From Platerodrilus igneus (lineage: Eukaryota > Arthropoda > Insecta > Coleoptera > Lycidae), in the NCBI GenBank assembly GCA_036346225.1, contig JARFIW010000170.1:8804501-8868500 (forward strand): a DNA stretch of 64,000 nt, in the 5' to 3' direction. The notes under the pieces are model-generated. The model had not been told where the DNA came from. It was given only the letters and a program-made list of their open reading frames with translations, and searched no databases. The translations under genes were made by a program, and so were the position numbers. This document shows positions 9,691-20,524 of the stretch, piece after piece; within the stretch, counting starts at the first letter, position 1, and each line of letters starts with the position of its first letter.

Positions 9691-11753
9691 TTGTGGATTT
9701 AAAGGGGAAATAGGTGTAGACAATAAAATTTTAGCAACCGTGTATATAGAAATAGGAGCAAATCAATTACGCGCCAAATTAATTAATTTATATAGTGGAA
9801 ACGGACGGGTGTTAAGATATTTTTCTATATTTAAATTGGAATGTGAAAATTATATAATTGAAAAGGATTTTAGAGTACATAAACAACTCAAGGATACGCA
9901 TAAGTAATTATAACAACTCTTAATCAAACGCATGCATGGAAGCAAGAAGGGAGCGTGCTTGCATAGAAAATCAATAATTTCAAACGCAAATGTTGTTCAT
10001 TTTAAAAGCCAACGTTTGTTATACAAATACCAAGAAGGAGAGAAACTGGGAATTGTTATTTTATAAACGGTCGGTTGTTTCAAGAAACACCTGCTTGTTA
10101 AATGTCAGGTTCAAGACAAAATTCCATAGAAATTGTTTGCAACGGTCAATTTGGATAAGCTGCTACAATAACCAGTACCTTAAGGAGTGAGTCGAATAAA
10201 CGATCGATAATATAAAACAGACAGAGAAAAGTATAAATGAAGCATTGGATAGAAGTCACATAAGATATACACGTGCAAAGACGAAAGCCAAATACAATAT
10301 CGATTTTCTGTAACTTAAGAGGGGTTCTAAAGGAGACAACAGATATGCGTAGAACAGAGATGGATAGCTGATAGGTGGAGCGTTGTGACTACAGGAAATT
10401 ATATCATTGGTTAATATAGAGCAGTTTTCGAGAAGTGCGCGTACGGTAAAAGGTAGGAAACGAAATTCTATGTAAACAGCACGACGGACGGGAGAAATTT
10501 TTCAGAAATGATAATCGGTTACGTTCAAAATTTTAAGAAACCGCTTCGAAAACAAGCTTTTTACATGAAACAGGTTCCACTAGGGGGTTGAGAATAATAT
10601 AAATACTCAAACGAATATATTAAAGCTCTCTTTTCTTTCCATTTAGATTTGAATACGGGTTCAGATTTACAACCTATAATAGTAAAAGCTTTCGGTCAGC
10701 AATTATTGTGTTCAGTAAAGTTACATTAAACATCCTGCTAAAATCTTAAAAGCTGTAGTAGCGAACTGCAAGTTATAAAAGTGTTTGCACGAGTTGGTGC
10801 TTGTTTCCATAAAAAGTGCCGTTACTACGAAAAAGTTATTAAAGGAAGAGATGATATTTTAGGGTAAGCGAAACTTAAAGCAATTTGTATGCATGAAATA
10901 TTGGTATGGAATGTTACTGTTGGGACGAAGCTGATATCTGGGAAGAAGAACTGGAGTGGTAGCGGAGATATTGGATGGTGGGGATCTGTGGATCCAGACT
11001 TCATCGTAGTAGATGGACACATCGACGAGGGTTTCTGGTAGCCATCTGCAGCGGTGACGAGGAACGTAGGTGACCCCAGGTAACGAACTTTGAATTTCTG
11101 TTTTGTATAAACATTCGTAGTAATATTTTGGTGTTTGTGTATTTGACTTATTAGTGGCGTATTTATTATTTTTAAAACTTGTTTAAAAAAGTACATGTGC
11201 TGGACAATTAATTTTGATTATTAAAAAAGGGTTTATTGTAAATTAGTTTTCACTAATGCAAGGTTTAAAAAGCATTTACAAAAACTGGGTTATAATGAGC
11301 TCGCAATAGACCAGTATGAAGTCAAACTAGGGTTGCATGTGGGGCCCATCTACTCATATCATGTAGAATTTTTGTAAAAATAATTTAAAAACCAAGGACT
11401 TTAAACATTTAATAATTGAGCTGGTAACAATTGTACCAAATCGTTTGTACTCATGTGTAAATATTTTATCCGTTAATATGTGTAAATAAAAGGTTGTATG
11501 GTTGTTGTATTATTTTGGTAATTTCATTTGAAATGTGTGTGTGTGTGTGAGAGAGGTATGTACGTAAAGATAGGTATCCAAGAAGAGGCCGACTGCTGAG
11601 CTAGCCAGGGTGAGCAGAGAAATCCGAAGGCGTCCGAAATAAAAGGGTAAGAAATTTTTTTTTATATGAATTTTTTTTTGAAAATTTTATGTTGGCCCAG
11701 GAATGGGCACGAAATTAATCAAAGGTTCAGAGACTGTTCCGAAGATTCCACGG

Positions 11754-11754
<1 letters not shown>
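9689..11754 (+). mobile_element. 2-kb (AT)n-bracketed element with TATA promoter and splice-donor-like site
   Basis: It starts GGTTGTGGATTT after (AT)n and ends with GATTCCACGGCAA before (AT)n. It shares an order of landmarks with 30092-32394 and 32442-34563: a TATA box followed within about 30 bp by an AGCTCTCTT-type block, a CAGGTAACGAA donor-like site about 480 bp further on, the phrase tgagctcgcaatagaccag, a cccatctact block, an AATAAA-bearing stretch, a gtgagcagagaaatcc block, and finally a ggcccaggaatgggcacgaa block. That layout resembles a long LTR plus untranslated leader. The minus-strand 123-residue frame (10825-11196) shows no family motif. Confidence 0.55.
10598..10605 (+). promoter_or_regulatory. 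TATA box of the 2-kb element
   Basis: TATAAATA lies in the same relative place as TATAAATA at 21317 and TATATAAA at 31136, each followed by a gctctct block about 30-50 bp downstream. The promoter role is inferred. Confidence 0.5.
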
Positions 11755-11812
<58 letters not shown>

Positions 11813-11813
11813 A
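11755..11813. repeat. (TA)n followed by (GA)n
   Basis: A TA run to about 11786 passes directly into a GA run that abuts the end of a tRNA-like element. The frame running across it is not a gene. Confidence 0.95.
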
Positions 11814-11987
11814 GAATAATCCACATTTGGAATGCAAATGCATGTTTGTTAATATATATTAACAGTTATAAGATGAAATGAAAACCCAACTTTTTATGTA
11901 AAGTTGAATTACCATTTCAAATCGAACTGGTAATTGAACATCGCTAAAAGAACAGCTGCAGCAGGATTTGAACCTGCGACCATTGAT
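11814..11987 (-). mobile_element. truncated tRNA-like element
   Basis: It begins with the same terminus as the palindrome (gaagaataatccacatttgg) and continues through gaaaacccaac, accatttcaaatcgaac and cagcaggatttgaacctg. It breaks off inside the tRNA-like part, after the T arm, where a short TATATA run follows. Base differences from the 8.4-9.6 kb copies are more numerous, so it is older. Confidence 0.75.
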
Positions 11988-12485
11988 ATATATAATGGAA
12001 AGTATTAGAGATAATCAAATCGTAGAACCTTTATACAATGATTGTACGATGGCTTTGGAGTCACGTATCTTTAGGCTACAGTTCATTGCGATTAATTTCC
12101 GTTTGATATTTGTTCACTAAAATGCTGTATCGTTGTGAACGATCTTCGTAAAAGGTTATTAAAATTCGATTCGTACATCCTTTCACATCCAGCTGCAAGA
12201 AAAATCAATTCGATAAAACCGTTAAAAACGTTTCTGATCTTTATTACGGCAGATTTATGTTCGTAAAAAACCCTATATTGCAAAAACGTAGTACAGACGA
12301 GAAACCTGATACATATAATGTATAAATATATTACAGAGAACAATAGCCGGCGTCATAAAATTTTACGACAATTGCTTGGTCATATTTGGTAAGCAAGAAA
12401 GCTAAGCAACACTTTGTATAGCATAATGACACATTTCTTCCCAATACATTTCTCTTCATTAATGCGAACAAACTGTTTATATTGT
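11988..12485. other. no recognised feature
   Basis: AT-rich sequence. Short frames, such as the minus-strand one at 12092-12343, show no domain or bias that would mark a gene. Confidence 0.4.
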
Positions 12486-12815
12486 TATGACAAAAGAATA
12501 GCTTTAGCATACGGTACTAAAAATTAATAACAACCATTTATTACAGAACACGATCTATTAAATGTGACAGCATCCATAAAATTTCTTGTAAATTTAATGA
12601 ACCAGAAGAGTGCAATCGTGTGCAAGGAAAGCACTGGGATTAATTCCTTCGTATTATGTATTTTAATGTATGCAGTTCGAGTACCACTTGCAGCGTTCGA
12701 GAGCCGGCGAGAGCTAATGTCGTATTCGAGAATCGGATTACCTACATAAACCTATTTTAACCTATAACAATACATTAGGAAACGGAAACCATGCAAAATC
12801 ACGGGAATCCTGTAG
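12486..12815 (+). repeat. dispersed repeat R1, copy 2
   Basis: Same order of blocks as 1283-1610, starting at atgacaaaagaatagc and ending at catgcaaaatcac. A local expansion (gttcgagtaccacttgcagc) is absent from copy 1. Confidence 0.65.
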
Positions 12816-13166
12816 ATTATTCAACTACATGAATAGTAAATTACAGTTGCATGTTCTACAAATACTATAAAATGTTCTGTTAATACGATATTTGATCGGA
12901 TTGTAGTATGAACATTGCAAGGAAGTGGAAGTGAAATTTAGTATTAAGATTTTTATTAGATAACTTCTTGCAATAGCCTTAAGCATGAATAAATTAAGCA
13001 AACGAGTCCCTTTCGTAACATTATCAAGCTTTAATTCCAAAACCGGAATATAGAATGTAATGAGCAATAGTACAAATAAAGAGTTCCAAATCACCAAAAA
13101 TTATGTTTGACACTAACAATATTCACCTGCATGGGAATCGAACCTCAACCACGTCAGTGACTTTAT
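12816..13166. other. AT-rich DNA with a tRNA-like B box
   Basis: No coding feature. On the minus strand near 13128-13160 the phrase gaggttcgattcccatgcag contains a good B-box match (GGTTCGATTCC), as in tRNA-derived SINEs. No matching A box was found. Confidence 0.35.
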
Positions 13167-13182
13167 TTAACCCTTTGTTGCC
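13167..13182 (+). repeat. piggyBac-type terminus after TTAA
   Basis: TTAA is followed directly by CCCTTTGTTGCC. piggyBac elements insert at TTAA and start with CCC(T/A) termini. Because the transposase at 15.8-17.6 kb is on the minus strand, its 3' terminus is expected on this side. The distance is explained if the RTE composite (13.35-15.83 kb) inserted between them. The opposite terminus was not found. Confidence 0.4.
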
Positions 13183-13354
13183 GGATTTTATTTTTTATTA
13201 AAAGAAAATCATTCTTTTTCACACATGGGATTATATAGTTAAATACTTCACAAATAACTCAAAAACATTTGTTTATTTATAGTAGTTTGTTATTTATTTA
13301 GTGGTTCGGTATTATGACCACCAGAAAATTACGAATAAATTTTAATAGAAATCA

Positions 13355-13872
13355 TCATCATCAGTTCTGAAACTGGTTAGACGCGTATCCTCATTGTTTC
13401 CTATTCTGAACTAACCTACACATTTCCCTGCAATTTGCACAGTCTGCATCTATCACTATCCGATCTAGGTCTACATATACCTCCTTTTCCTACCTCTGCT
13501 TGTAATATATCCCATACTATTCACCAAAAATGCATTATAACATATTCTGCCCTTCTATTTCTCCTAATTTTTTTTGTTTTCCACAGATATCTTTATTCCC
13601 CTACTATTTGTTATTAACTTTGTCTGTCCATGCTATCATCCTCATACATCTGAAGCACAACATTTCAAAAGTCTGCTACCGTTTTTCTGTCTGCTTTTCC
13701 TACAGCCCGTATTTCATAGGCATACAGTGCTGTGCTCCACAGTCCACACATATGCTTTCAACAATTTTCTTGTTTGATCATAAGCGCTGTTCTTTCTGGT
13801 TAGGTGCAGTTCGGTCCCCCTTCTATTGTTTTACAATTATATACCCTATTTCTCCGACATTTAGTGGGTGTG
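13355..13872 (-). pseudogene. RTE-type LINE, RT C-terminal and tail fragment (second unit of composite)
   Basis: On the minus strand this follows the second RTE segment at 24690-25170. Shared parts are the region that reads like RGRPRxDYCxQIV of RTE tails, the gaaatgtgtaggttagttcagaatagg block, and the region that in intact copies encodes the segment after the RT domain. It is full of stops. It ends in an (ATC)n run at 13355-13370, typical of an RTE 3' tail. Plus-strand frames at 13435-13982 are antisense shadows. Confidence 0.65.
13795..13872. repeat. about 75-bp direct duplication, left copy
   Basis: Left copy of a segment (cagttcggt..cccttctattgtt .. atatac .. catttagtgggtgtgaag) that recurs at 15328-15405. 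At the related locus near 24600-24690 it exists once. The two copies bracket the SINE and the 155-bp tandem array. Confidence 0.7.
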
Positions 13873-13875
13873 AAG

Positions 13876-14122
13876 GGGGAGGGGGCATCGCCGTGGATCA
13901 ATGTAGTAAGCGAAAGATTACGGATCCCAAGGTCCTGGGCTCGAATCCCAACACGTCCGACTGCTTGAAAAATGGCAGGTGAGCATTTTTCACAAAAATT
14001 CGCCCTCGTTCGGATGAAAGGTTAAATGGAGGTTGCGTGTGTGAGTGTTGTCACGCACGTTAAAGATCCCTACCTTGCCTGGAACGGCAAGGGTTCGCCA
14101 AAATTATAAATTTCCAGGCAAC
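13876..14122 (+). mobile_element. tRNA-derived SINE, copy 1
   Basis: The head has a B-box-like GGCTCGAATCCC (13939-13950) in a tRNA-like context. The body has ttcgccctcgttcgg, gaaaggttaaatggagg, and ctggaacggcaagggttcg, ending ttccaggcaac plus a short A-rich tail. The copy at 37265-37470 shares head, body and end. No protein is encoded; such elements depend on a LINE for mobility. Confidence 0.7.
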
Positions 14123-15325
14123 AAAAAACTCAGGTGCGCGAAGTTAGCCGCAACATTTTTGAATTTTTTAAAAATATTTGTCATAATTAGGCGCCAATTA
14201 GGCGCCATTTTGCGCCGCTAAAACTAAATTTTGCGCCGTTTTGGCAAACAAGTTATTAATAATAAAATAAGATTTTTCCGGCCAAGTTTACGAAGCCTCA
14301 CTTTTTTCAATGTTCAGAAAATCTTTATTCCATAATTTAGCGCTAATTAGGCGCCATTTTGCGCTGTTGAAACGAAATTTTGCGCCCTTCTGTGTAACAA
14401 GTTATTTGAAAAAAACTATTTTTCCGAACTAACTAAAAACGTGAAGTTGGCCGCGACTTTTTTGAATTTTGAAAAAAAAATTTTGTACCACAATTAAGCG
14501 GTAATTAGGCGCTATTTTGCGCCGTTGAAACGAAAATTTGCGCACTCCTGTGTAACAAGTTATTTGAAAAAAACTATTTCTCCAAACTACCAAAAATCGT
14601 GAAGTTGGCCGCACTTTTTTGAATTTTGAAAATATTTTGTACCACAATTAAGTGGTAATTAGGCGCTATTTTGCGCCGTTGAAACGAAAATTTGCGCACT
14701 CCTGTGTAACAAGTTATTTGAAAAAAACTATTTCTCCAAACTACCAAAAATCGTGAAGTTGGCCGCACTTTTTTGAATTTTGAAAATATTTTTGTACCAC
14801 AATTAAGTGGTAATTAGGCGCTATTTTGCGCCGTTGAAACGAAAATTTGCGCACTCCTGTGTAACAAGTTATTTGAAAAAAACTATTTCTCCAAACTACC
14901 AAAAATCGTGAAGTTGGCCGCGACTTTTTTGAATTTTAAAAAATTTTGTACCACAATTAAGTGGTAGTTTGGCGCTATTTTGCGCCGTTGAAACGAAATT
15001 TTGCGCCCTGCTGTGTAACAAGTTATTTGAAAAAAAACTATTTCTCCAAACTACCAAAAATCGTGAAGTTGGCCGCGACTTTTTTGAATTTTAAAAAATT
15101 TTGTACCACAATTAAGCGGTAATTAGGCGCCATTTTGCGCCGTTGAAACGAAATTTTGCGCCCTCCTGTGTAACAAGTTATTTGAAAAAAACTATTTCTC
15201 CGAACTACCCAAAATCGTGAAGTTGGCCGCGACTTTTTTGAATTTTGAAAAAAATTTTATACCAAATTTAAGCGGTAATTAGGCGCCATTTTGTGCCGTT
15301 GAAACAAAATTTTGCGCCCTTCTAC
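14122..15325. repeat. about 155-bp tandem repeat array (7-8 copies)
   Basis: The anchor phrase tccaaactaccaaaaatcg recurs at 14581, 14735, 14890 and 15045, and with one change at 15199, giving a period of 154-155 bp. The earlier copies (14122-14580) are more divergent. Each unit holds gaagttggccgc, a ttttttgaatttt run, ggtaattaggcgc and attttgcgccgttgaaacg. The array starts directly at the A-rich end of the SINE. Minus-strand frames at 14429-14768 are repeat translations. Confidence 0.9.
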
Positions 15326-15327
15326 TT

Positions 15328-15405
15328 TTTCTTGTTAGATACAGTTCGGTTCCCCTTCTATTGTTGTGTAAATATATACTCCATTTCACCGATATTCAGT
15401 AGTAT
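15328..15405. repeat. about 75-bp direct duplication, right copy
   Basis: Right copy of the segment at 13795-13872. Confidence 0.7.
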
Positions 15406-15835
15406 GTGAAGAGGGTTAAGCAGCCTGTGGTTTCCAAGATACCCCAACTCCTGAACATGTGACGAATTAATAGTTTTTCAATAAATCCTTTCGAAACAAT
15501 CAGGATTAGTTGAAAATATTACAAAACTAACACCTGTAGATAGTAGTATAATTATTATTTTTTCGTCATAAGGTTTTCCGTCTTGAAACTGGTGGGATGC
15601 GTGCCTCCACTGATTCTCATCTAGCCTACACATTTCCCTAAAATTCCTACAGCCTACATCTTTCACTATCTGTGTGCAATAGTCCAACCTAGGTCTACCT
15701 CTACTTCTGTTTTTTCCTATATCTGCTTCTAATGTATTCCGCACTATTCCCTCATGCTGTAGTATGTGACCTATCATCCTATCTCCCCTATTGTGTACCA
15801 TTTTCCACATATTTCTTTCTTCCCCTACCATGGAA
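15405..15835 (-). pseudogene. RTE-type LINE, C-terminal tail and 3' UTR (first unit of composite)
   Basis: The minus-strand frame ending at 15478 reads LEADIGKNRSRGRPRLDYC.QIVKDVGCRNF.EMCRL, followed by WRHASHQFQDGKPYDEK. The plus-strand RTE at 24.2-24.45 kb has the same tail in broken form, together with the same 3' UTR (ttagttttgtaatattttcaac). In RTE-clade LINEs this is the extreme C-terminus after the reverse transcriptase. The copy is 5' truncated at about 15835, where it abuts piggyBac DNA. The frame is intact over about 80 residues but lacks any catalytic part. Confidence 0.75.
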
Positions 15836-15844
15836 ATATAATTA

Positions 15845-16688
15845 TTTATAACTCATGAAGTTCAAGAAAACAATTCGACGAACTTGTCAAAGCCCAACTT
15901 GGTATGTTTTGCAATGCCACTGAGTACGATAGGGCTTTGCACGTGTACCACAGTGTGCGCACATTACCTTTATTCCATGAATTGGCAAGTGTGCACATGT
16001 ATCAAATTGTATGTCGTAAGAAACCGTAACTTAAATTTGTTTTGGGCATGGTTTGAAGCTTTCCTTCCTCTTCTAGGCGTGTAGATCTGCACCAATCAAT
16101 CCTGTAGTTACGGCCAAATGAAATTCTGACACGCCTATATTTTTAGTATCTAAAGATCGGTCTCTAAAAATAATGAAAGCATCTACAATGCTTAGATCTA
16201 AATAGCCCGTGCCATAATTTTTTGATTTTCTATTGAATTTAAACAATGAAATAAATATATCTGATTGATCAATATACCTCATGTGCATGTTATACTCTTT
16301 CACTAGCTTTAGACTTGGAACGTCTTGTGAGGATCCATCCCTCTTCCTTCTTGTAACGGTTTCCACATCATTTGTACTGTGAACGTTGTTTAGTAATAAG
16401 ACGGACTTTTTATCCATCCATCTCAGATACAGTAATCCCTATGTACTTATTGTCCAGTCGGAAGTGCCCCTTTCAACCTTAGTATTATTTTCACTATATC
16501 CTTTGGTTCGTTGTTGCGTCCCTTCCTTACTGTCCCACAAGCATAAACGTTTTTCTTGTACAGATCACGTAGCACTCCCACAAATGAAAAAAAATTATCA
16601 AAATATACTTTTCCACTAGCGCACGTGTTAGTAGATCCTTGACCATGCTTGAACCTAGACCTTCCTCCACTCCATCTTCTGTTTTCCA

Positions 16689-16743
<55 letters not shown>

Positions 16744-17617
16744 TGTGATATAAATCCGGACTGGTCTTCAGAGGCATATACTGACTAATTCCAATGTGTC
16801 TCTTGAACTTGTCCATGAACTCGTCAATACCTTGATTTTCGCTTGGTTTGTAACAGTTGCCAAAAGTTTCCGATAATACATCAAGAAGTGGTCGAAGTTT
16901 GTATAACTTGTCAAAACCTGCTTCGCCTTTTTTTGTAGAACAGAATTGTCATTGAGGTGCATATTAAACAAGGGCCAACAGAACCGGTCTCGGGACCAAG
17001 AGGATGATAAAAGGATCTCACATTTGTAATTTGGCCGACCAGTAGTCCCAGTAACTTGGTTTTTAAGTCCCATCATAAAATTTATACCACAGAAACATTT
17101 CATTTCTTCATAATTAGATGGCAAAAATCGTTCTCCAAATTGCTATGATGAATATAAATTTATTTCATATGCTATTTTGTCGCTAAGTTCCTTTGTAAAT
17201 AAACAATAGAATGTTTTTGTAGGCGTTTCAATATTTTGAGATATATTAAGACCAGAATCATCAGTGAATGAAACAGGCTTATTTACAAAACTTGGATCTA
17301 TTGTCCATTCATACAGCTTCGACTTCGGTTTTGTAATAAAATGAAAAGTGGAAGATCATCCTCACTTTTGAATTCTAAATCACTATTATTGATAGGGTAT
17401 CAATCTTAGAATCAATAACCCGAAATTCTGCAAAACCGCTATCGTCAAGAGCGTCGTCAAGATACGCAATGCCATCAGTTGATGGAGCACTTGAAGTAAT
17501 TGAACCCGTATAAAATGGAATCGAATCGATAAGGGCGTAGGCGTCATCGGAAGTAAAGTTGCTCAAGTCCATGACGGTATGACTGAAAACAATTTTTTGG
17601 TCAGAATCACACTTCAA
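15845..17617 (-). pseudogene. piggyBac transposase, broken
   Basis: On the minus strand, pieces follow the piggyBac order. First is an acidic N-terminal region (17617-17375). Next is KCFCGINFMMG (about 17100), then NCYKPSENQGIDEFMDKFKR and QYMPLK (about 16860-16770), the block with the first catalytic aspartate. After an (AT)n insertion come VPSLKLVKEYNMHMRYIDQSD (about 16325-16260) and a cysteine-rich C-terminus with CAHCG and WHCKTYQVGL (about 15965-15890), like the CxxC finger of the family. Several frameshifts and the 49-bp (AT)n at 16690-16738 destroy the gene. Family members are about 500-600 residues, and the span fits. A candidate 3' terminus is at 13167. Confidence 0.8.
16690..16738. 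repeat. (AT)n microsatellite inside piggyBac
   Basis: A pure AT run of about 49 bp replaces or interrupts coding sequence between the QYMPLK block and the downstream part of the transposase. Confidence 0.95.
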
Positions 17618-18744
17618 ACCTAGTGATTACATTCCGCGTGGAAGTAGTCGTTTTAAATTAAAATAAGATTGATTATTCCTAGTCATATTGTAGCACTTCC
17701 ATTACCGTGGGAAAGTAAAATAAACGAACATTATTTTAAAACCATCTCGCAAAATATGTAACCAAATTATTCACCCACCATCTTTTCGACGGAAAGTAAA
17801 AATACAATATTTACAATGCTTCACGCATACGTAAGGAAATAAACAAACATCTAGTAAACGTTTCTGTAATTAATGTCTGGGCACTAGAAAGCGTAGCGCA
17901 TTTTCAACAAATAAGATTTACCGCAAAATTTCCGTAGTCTCCTCATACACAAAACATCAGCGCAAATAAAAAAATCAATTAGTTTATGTAATCATAACGA
18001 GAGTTTAGTAATTAAATATAGTGTTACAAACGCCAGCAATACGCCATTGTACACCTCTTATTCTCTGATGCCATCTATGCTCTGAAGTAATATGGAACTA
18101 CAGCGCAACGAATAAGGTCCGCCCAAGTAATTTTTTAAACAACTAGGTAGTGGATAGATCCAAACCGACATACGTACACTATTACCCTGTCGATTTATTC
18201 CTCAAGCAACAGTAGCGTCTCGTCTGTCAACGTAATCACTCCACCCACAACAATGATAGAGCCTGCTACGATCTAATGCTGTCATATGAGAAAGTTGGGC
18301 CGGCACCAAGTTTTCAGAAGGTTTTTGCCGACTTCACACTACATTTCAATGAAGTCCGTTACTTTCGCTTTCCCTTTCTCATGCAATAATATTCCCTCTT
18401 TCGTATTAGAGGTACAACTGTGGGCTCAGAGTATGGGAGTTGACGGGCGTATTGAATATCCTCAGTCTCCTAGAGGGAATGGGTGAAATTTTAAAGAATT
18501 GCAGTTCTGTTCTCTGGTATTGATGATTGAGCATAGAACTAGAAATATGCTGCAGTAAATAAATAAAAATAGAAATTTATTACGAATATATACATATTAA
18601 CAATTGATGTTCTCTCCTAATAATAGTACCATCTTACACATATACTTGTTATATTTATATTTAATACATGGAAAATTGTACATACAACTTACATAGATAC
18701 GATATAATTTATATAGAAACTAACATATAACAATATATATCTAA
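17618..18744. other. no recognised gene
   Basis: Probably the 5' flank of piggyBac, then unrelated AT-rich DNA. A matching TTAA-flanked terminus was not found. Nothing else could be assigned. Confidence 0.4.
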
Positions 18745-18864
18745 TAGTGAACTAAGATAATAACGATTTTATACATAACTATATGTACAACATAGAATCC
18801 TAATAATAAATATCTCTAGGCAGGCAGTATAATTGTGTACATGATTAAAAATGCCTAATGCACA

Positions 18865-19530
18865 TCAACTGGAAAGCAAGTAGCGTTCGTCATCGGGAGG
18901 ACTTGGGGCAATCTTCTCTTGAGCAATAGTATAAACTTGCTGCTTCAGTGACTGAATTATATTATGAATTATAAATACATCCTCAAAATCTTTCATGCAG
19001 CTAACACAATCATGAAATGCGATGATTCTGTTTTTATGTTTTTGTCCCCCCCCCCCCCCTATCTTCATGGCAACGCCAAAATTGTGAAATGCATGCGATT
19101 GTGAATATGAATCAACCTCTTATATTAATTGTGAGAGTTCAGCCTTCTCTTCTTCGCCTGACTTATAAATCTTTGTTATACACATCTTTGATCGCAAACC
19201 AATAAAATCAGTCATAACCCGTCCATTATTTCATGTTTTATCATCACCAATACTTTCTTAACCAATGGAATTCCATAAAGTTTTGGTAAAGGTAGTCAGA
19301 AGTGTCAAAGTATCTATTGCAGTTTCGCCTCATTGTCTCATAAGAATCATGATTCATAAATTTGTATATTCGACTATCGGTGTCCGTATAGAAAATATGC
19401 CATCCATCTCCCAAGACAATGTTCATATATCCAAGAGCAAGCATAGATAGTACATTTAAATATATCAAAAATGCACATTCCAACATATGTAGGTATATTA
19501 ACGTAAATATCCTATTTAAGAAGTCCCCCT
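18865..19530 (-). pseudogene. Polinton/Maverick-like family B DNA polymerase, C-terminal fragment (left arm)
   Basis: The minus-strand frame ending at 19244 contains HIFYTDTDSRIYKF, the YxDTDS motif C of protein-primed family B polymerases, followed by [14 protein letters not shown]. Upstream in another frame is a PTYVGMCIFDI segment (about 19470). The frame ending at 18865 carries the end region LKQQVYTIAQEKIA..DDERYL, like the C-terminus of these polymerases. Such enzymes copy linear DNA with a protein primer and are found in Polinton/Maverick elements and related viruses. The exonuclease and the remaining palm motifs are absent. Frameshifts and stops make it non-functional. Confidence 0.65.
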
Positions 19531-19779
19531 GCCACTAGATTTTCATCGCAGATGGTAATATTTTTGAGAAGGATGTTGGATAATTTAGCCTCAGCACCAT
19601 ATCTGTCACCCAAATTTCGAACAAATTTTACATTGCACCATTTGCGTATATTCTCCATCGTCTTTTCGAAGACAATGAAGAGTATATGCAAAAATTAGCA
19701 ATGTAAAACTTGGGGGAAGTTGTGATGGCAGATATGGTGCTGAGGCTAAAATATCCATCCCTTTATTAAAAATGTTACT

Positions 19780-20420
19780 ATCTTCGATGAAAATTTAGTG
19801 GTAGTGGAACTTCTTAAATCGGATATTTACTTTAATGAACCTATATATGTGGGAATGTGCATCCTTAATATATCTAAATTAACTATCTATGAATTTTACT
19901 GTGGATATATGAATACTGCTTTTGGAGATGGATGCCATATTCTCTATAAAAGACAATGAGGCGAAACTGCAATAGATACTTTGACACTTCTGACTACCCT
20001 AACAGCAACATTGAAAGTATTGGGGATGATGAAAAACGAAAATAATGGACTGATTATGACTGATTTTATTGGATTACGATCAAAGACGTATGTAATGAAG
20101 GTTTATACGACAAGTGAAGAAGTGGAGGTTGAACTCTAACGGTTAGTAGAAGATGCTGATTCATATTCACAACCGAATGCACTTCAAAATTTCGGTGTTT
20201 TCAAAAAGATAAACGGGGTAAAAAGTCTGTAATAAAGAACAGAATCACGTGTGATGATTATGTTGGCTGGATAGAAGATTTTTAAGAATGCATTTATATC
20301 ACAGTATAATTCAATGCCAAAGCATCAAGTTTATACTATTTCTCAAGAGGAGATTGCAGTAAGTCCTCGCGATGACAAACGCTACTTTGCGGTTCATATG
20401 CAATATTACCCATTACGCAT
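19780..20420 (+). pseudogene. Polinton/Maverick-like family B DNA polymerase, C-terminal fragment (right arm)
   Basis: This is the mirror copy of the left arm. It keeps EPIYVGMCILNISKLTIYEF (about 19838-19900) but has lost the DTDS block. Sequence from the equivalent of RIYKF to the DSYET region is missing at about 19945-19960, where catattctctataaaag passes directly to acaatgaggcg. It retains segments between that point and the C-terminus that are lost on the left, including KSVIKNRITCDDYVG (about 20222-20266). Together the arms show the family clearly, and neither is intact. Confidence 0.6.
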
Positions 20421-20524
20421 TATTTAATCATGTGTGCGATTAGACTATGCCGTATATATATTTATTATTAGGATATAAGTTATACATATAGATGTATATA
20501 AAATTGTTAATATCTTAGTTAAAA

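Larger units (their letters stand above)
18745..20524. repeat. large inverted repeat, arms about 0.85-0.9 kb
   Basis: The left arm (18745-19650) is the reverse complement of the right arm (19700-20524) through coding and non-coding parts. The outer ends are tatttattattaggat..ttgtacatatag with tatttattattaggatata..catatag (20460-20490). The middle has gtcagaagtgtcaaagtatc (19290) against gatactttgacacttctgac (19975). The inner ends are cctcagcaccatatctg (19590) against cagatatggtgctgagg (19727). The spacer is under 100 bp. Arms differ by many substitutions and a few indels, so the duplication is old. Confidence 0.85.

Noticed and set aside
10825..11196. 123-residue minus-strand frame as a gene
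   Set aside because: It is antisense to the promoter and leader part of a 2-kb element, shows no domain, and has no counterpart in the related elements.
13530..13982. 150-residue plus-strand frame
   Set aside because: Antisense to an RTE tail and running into a SINE; no motif.
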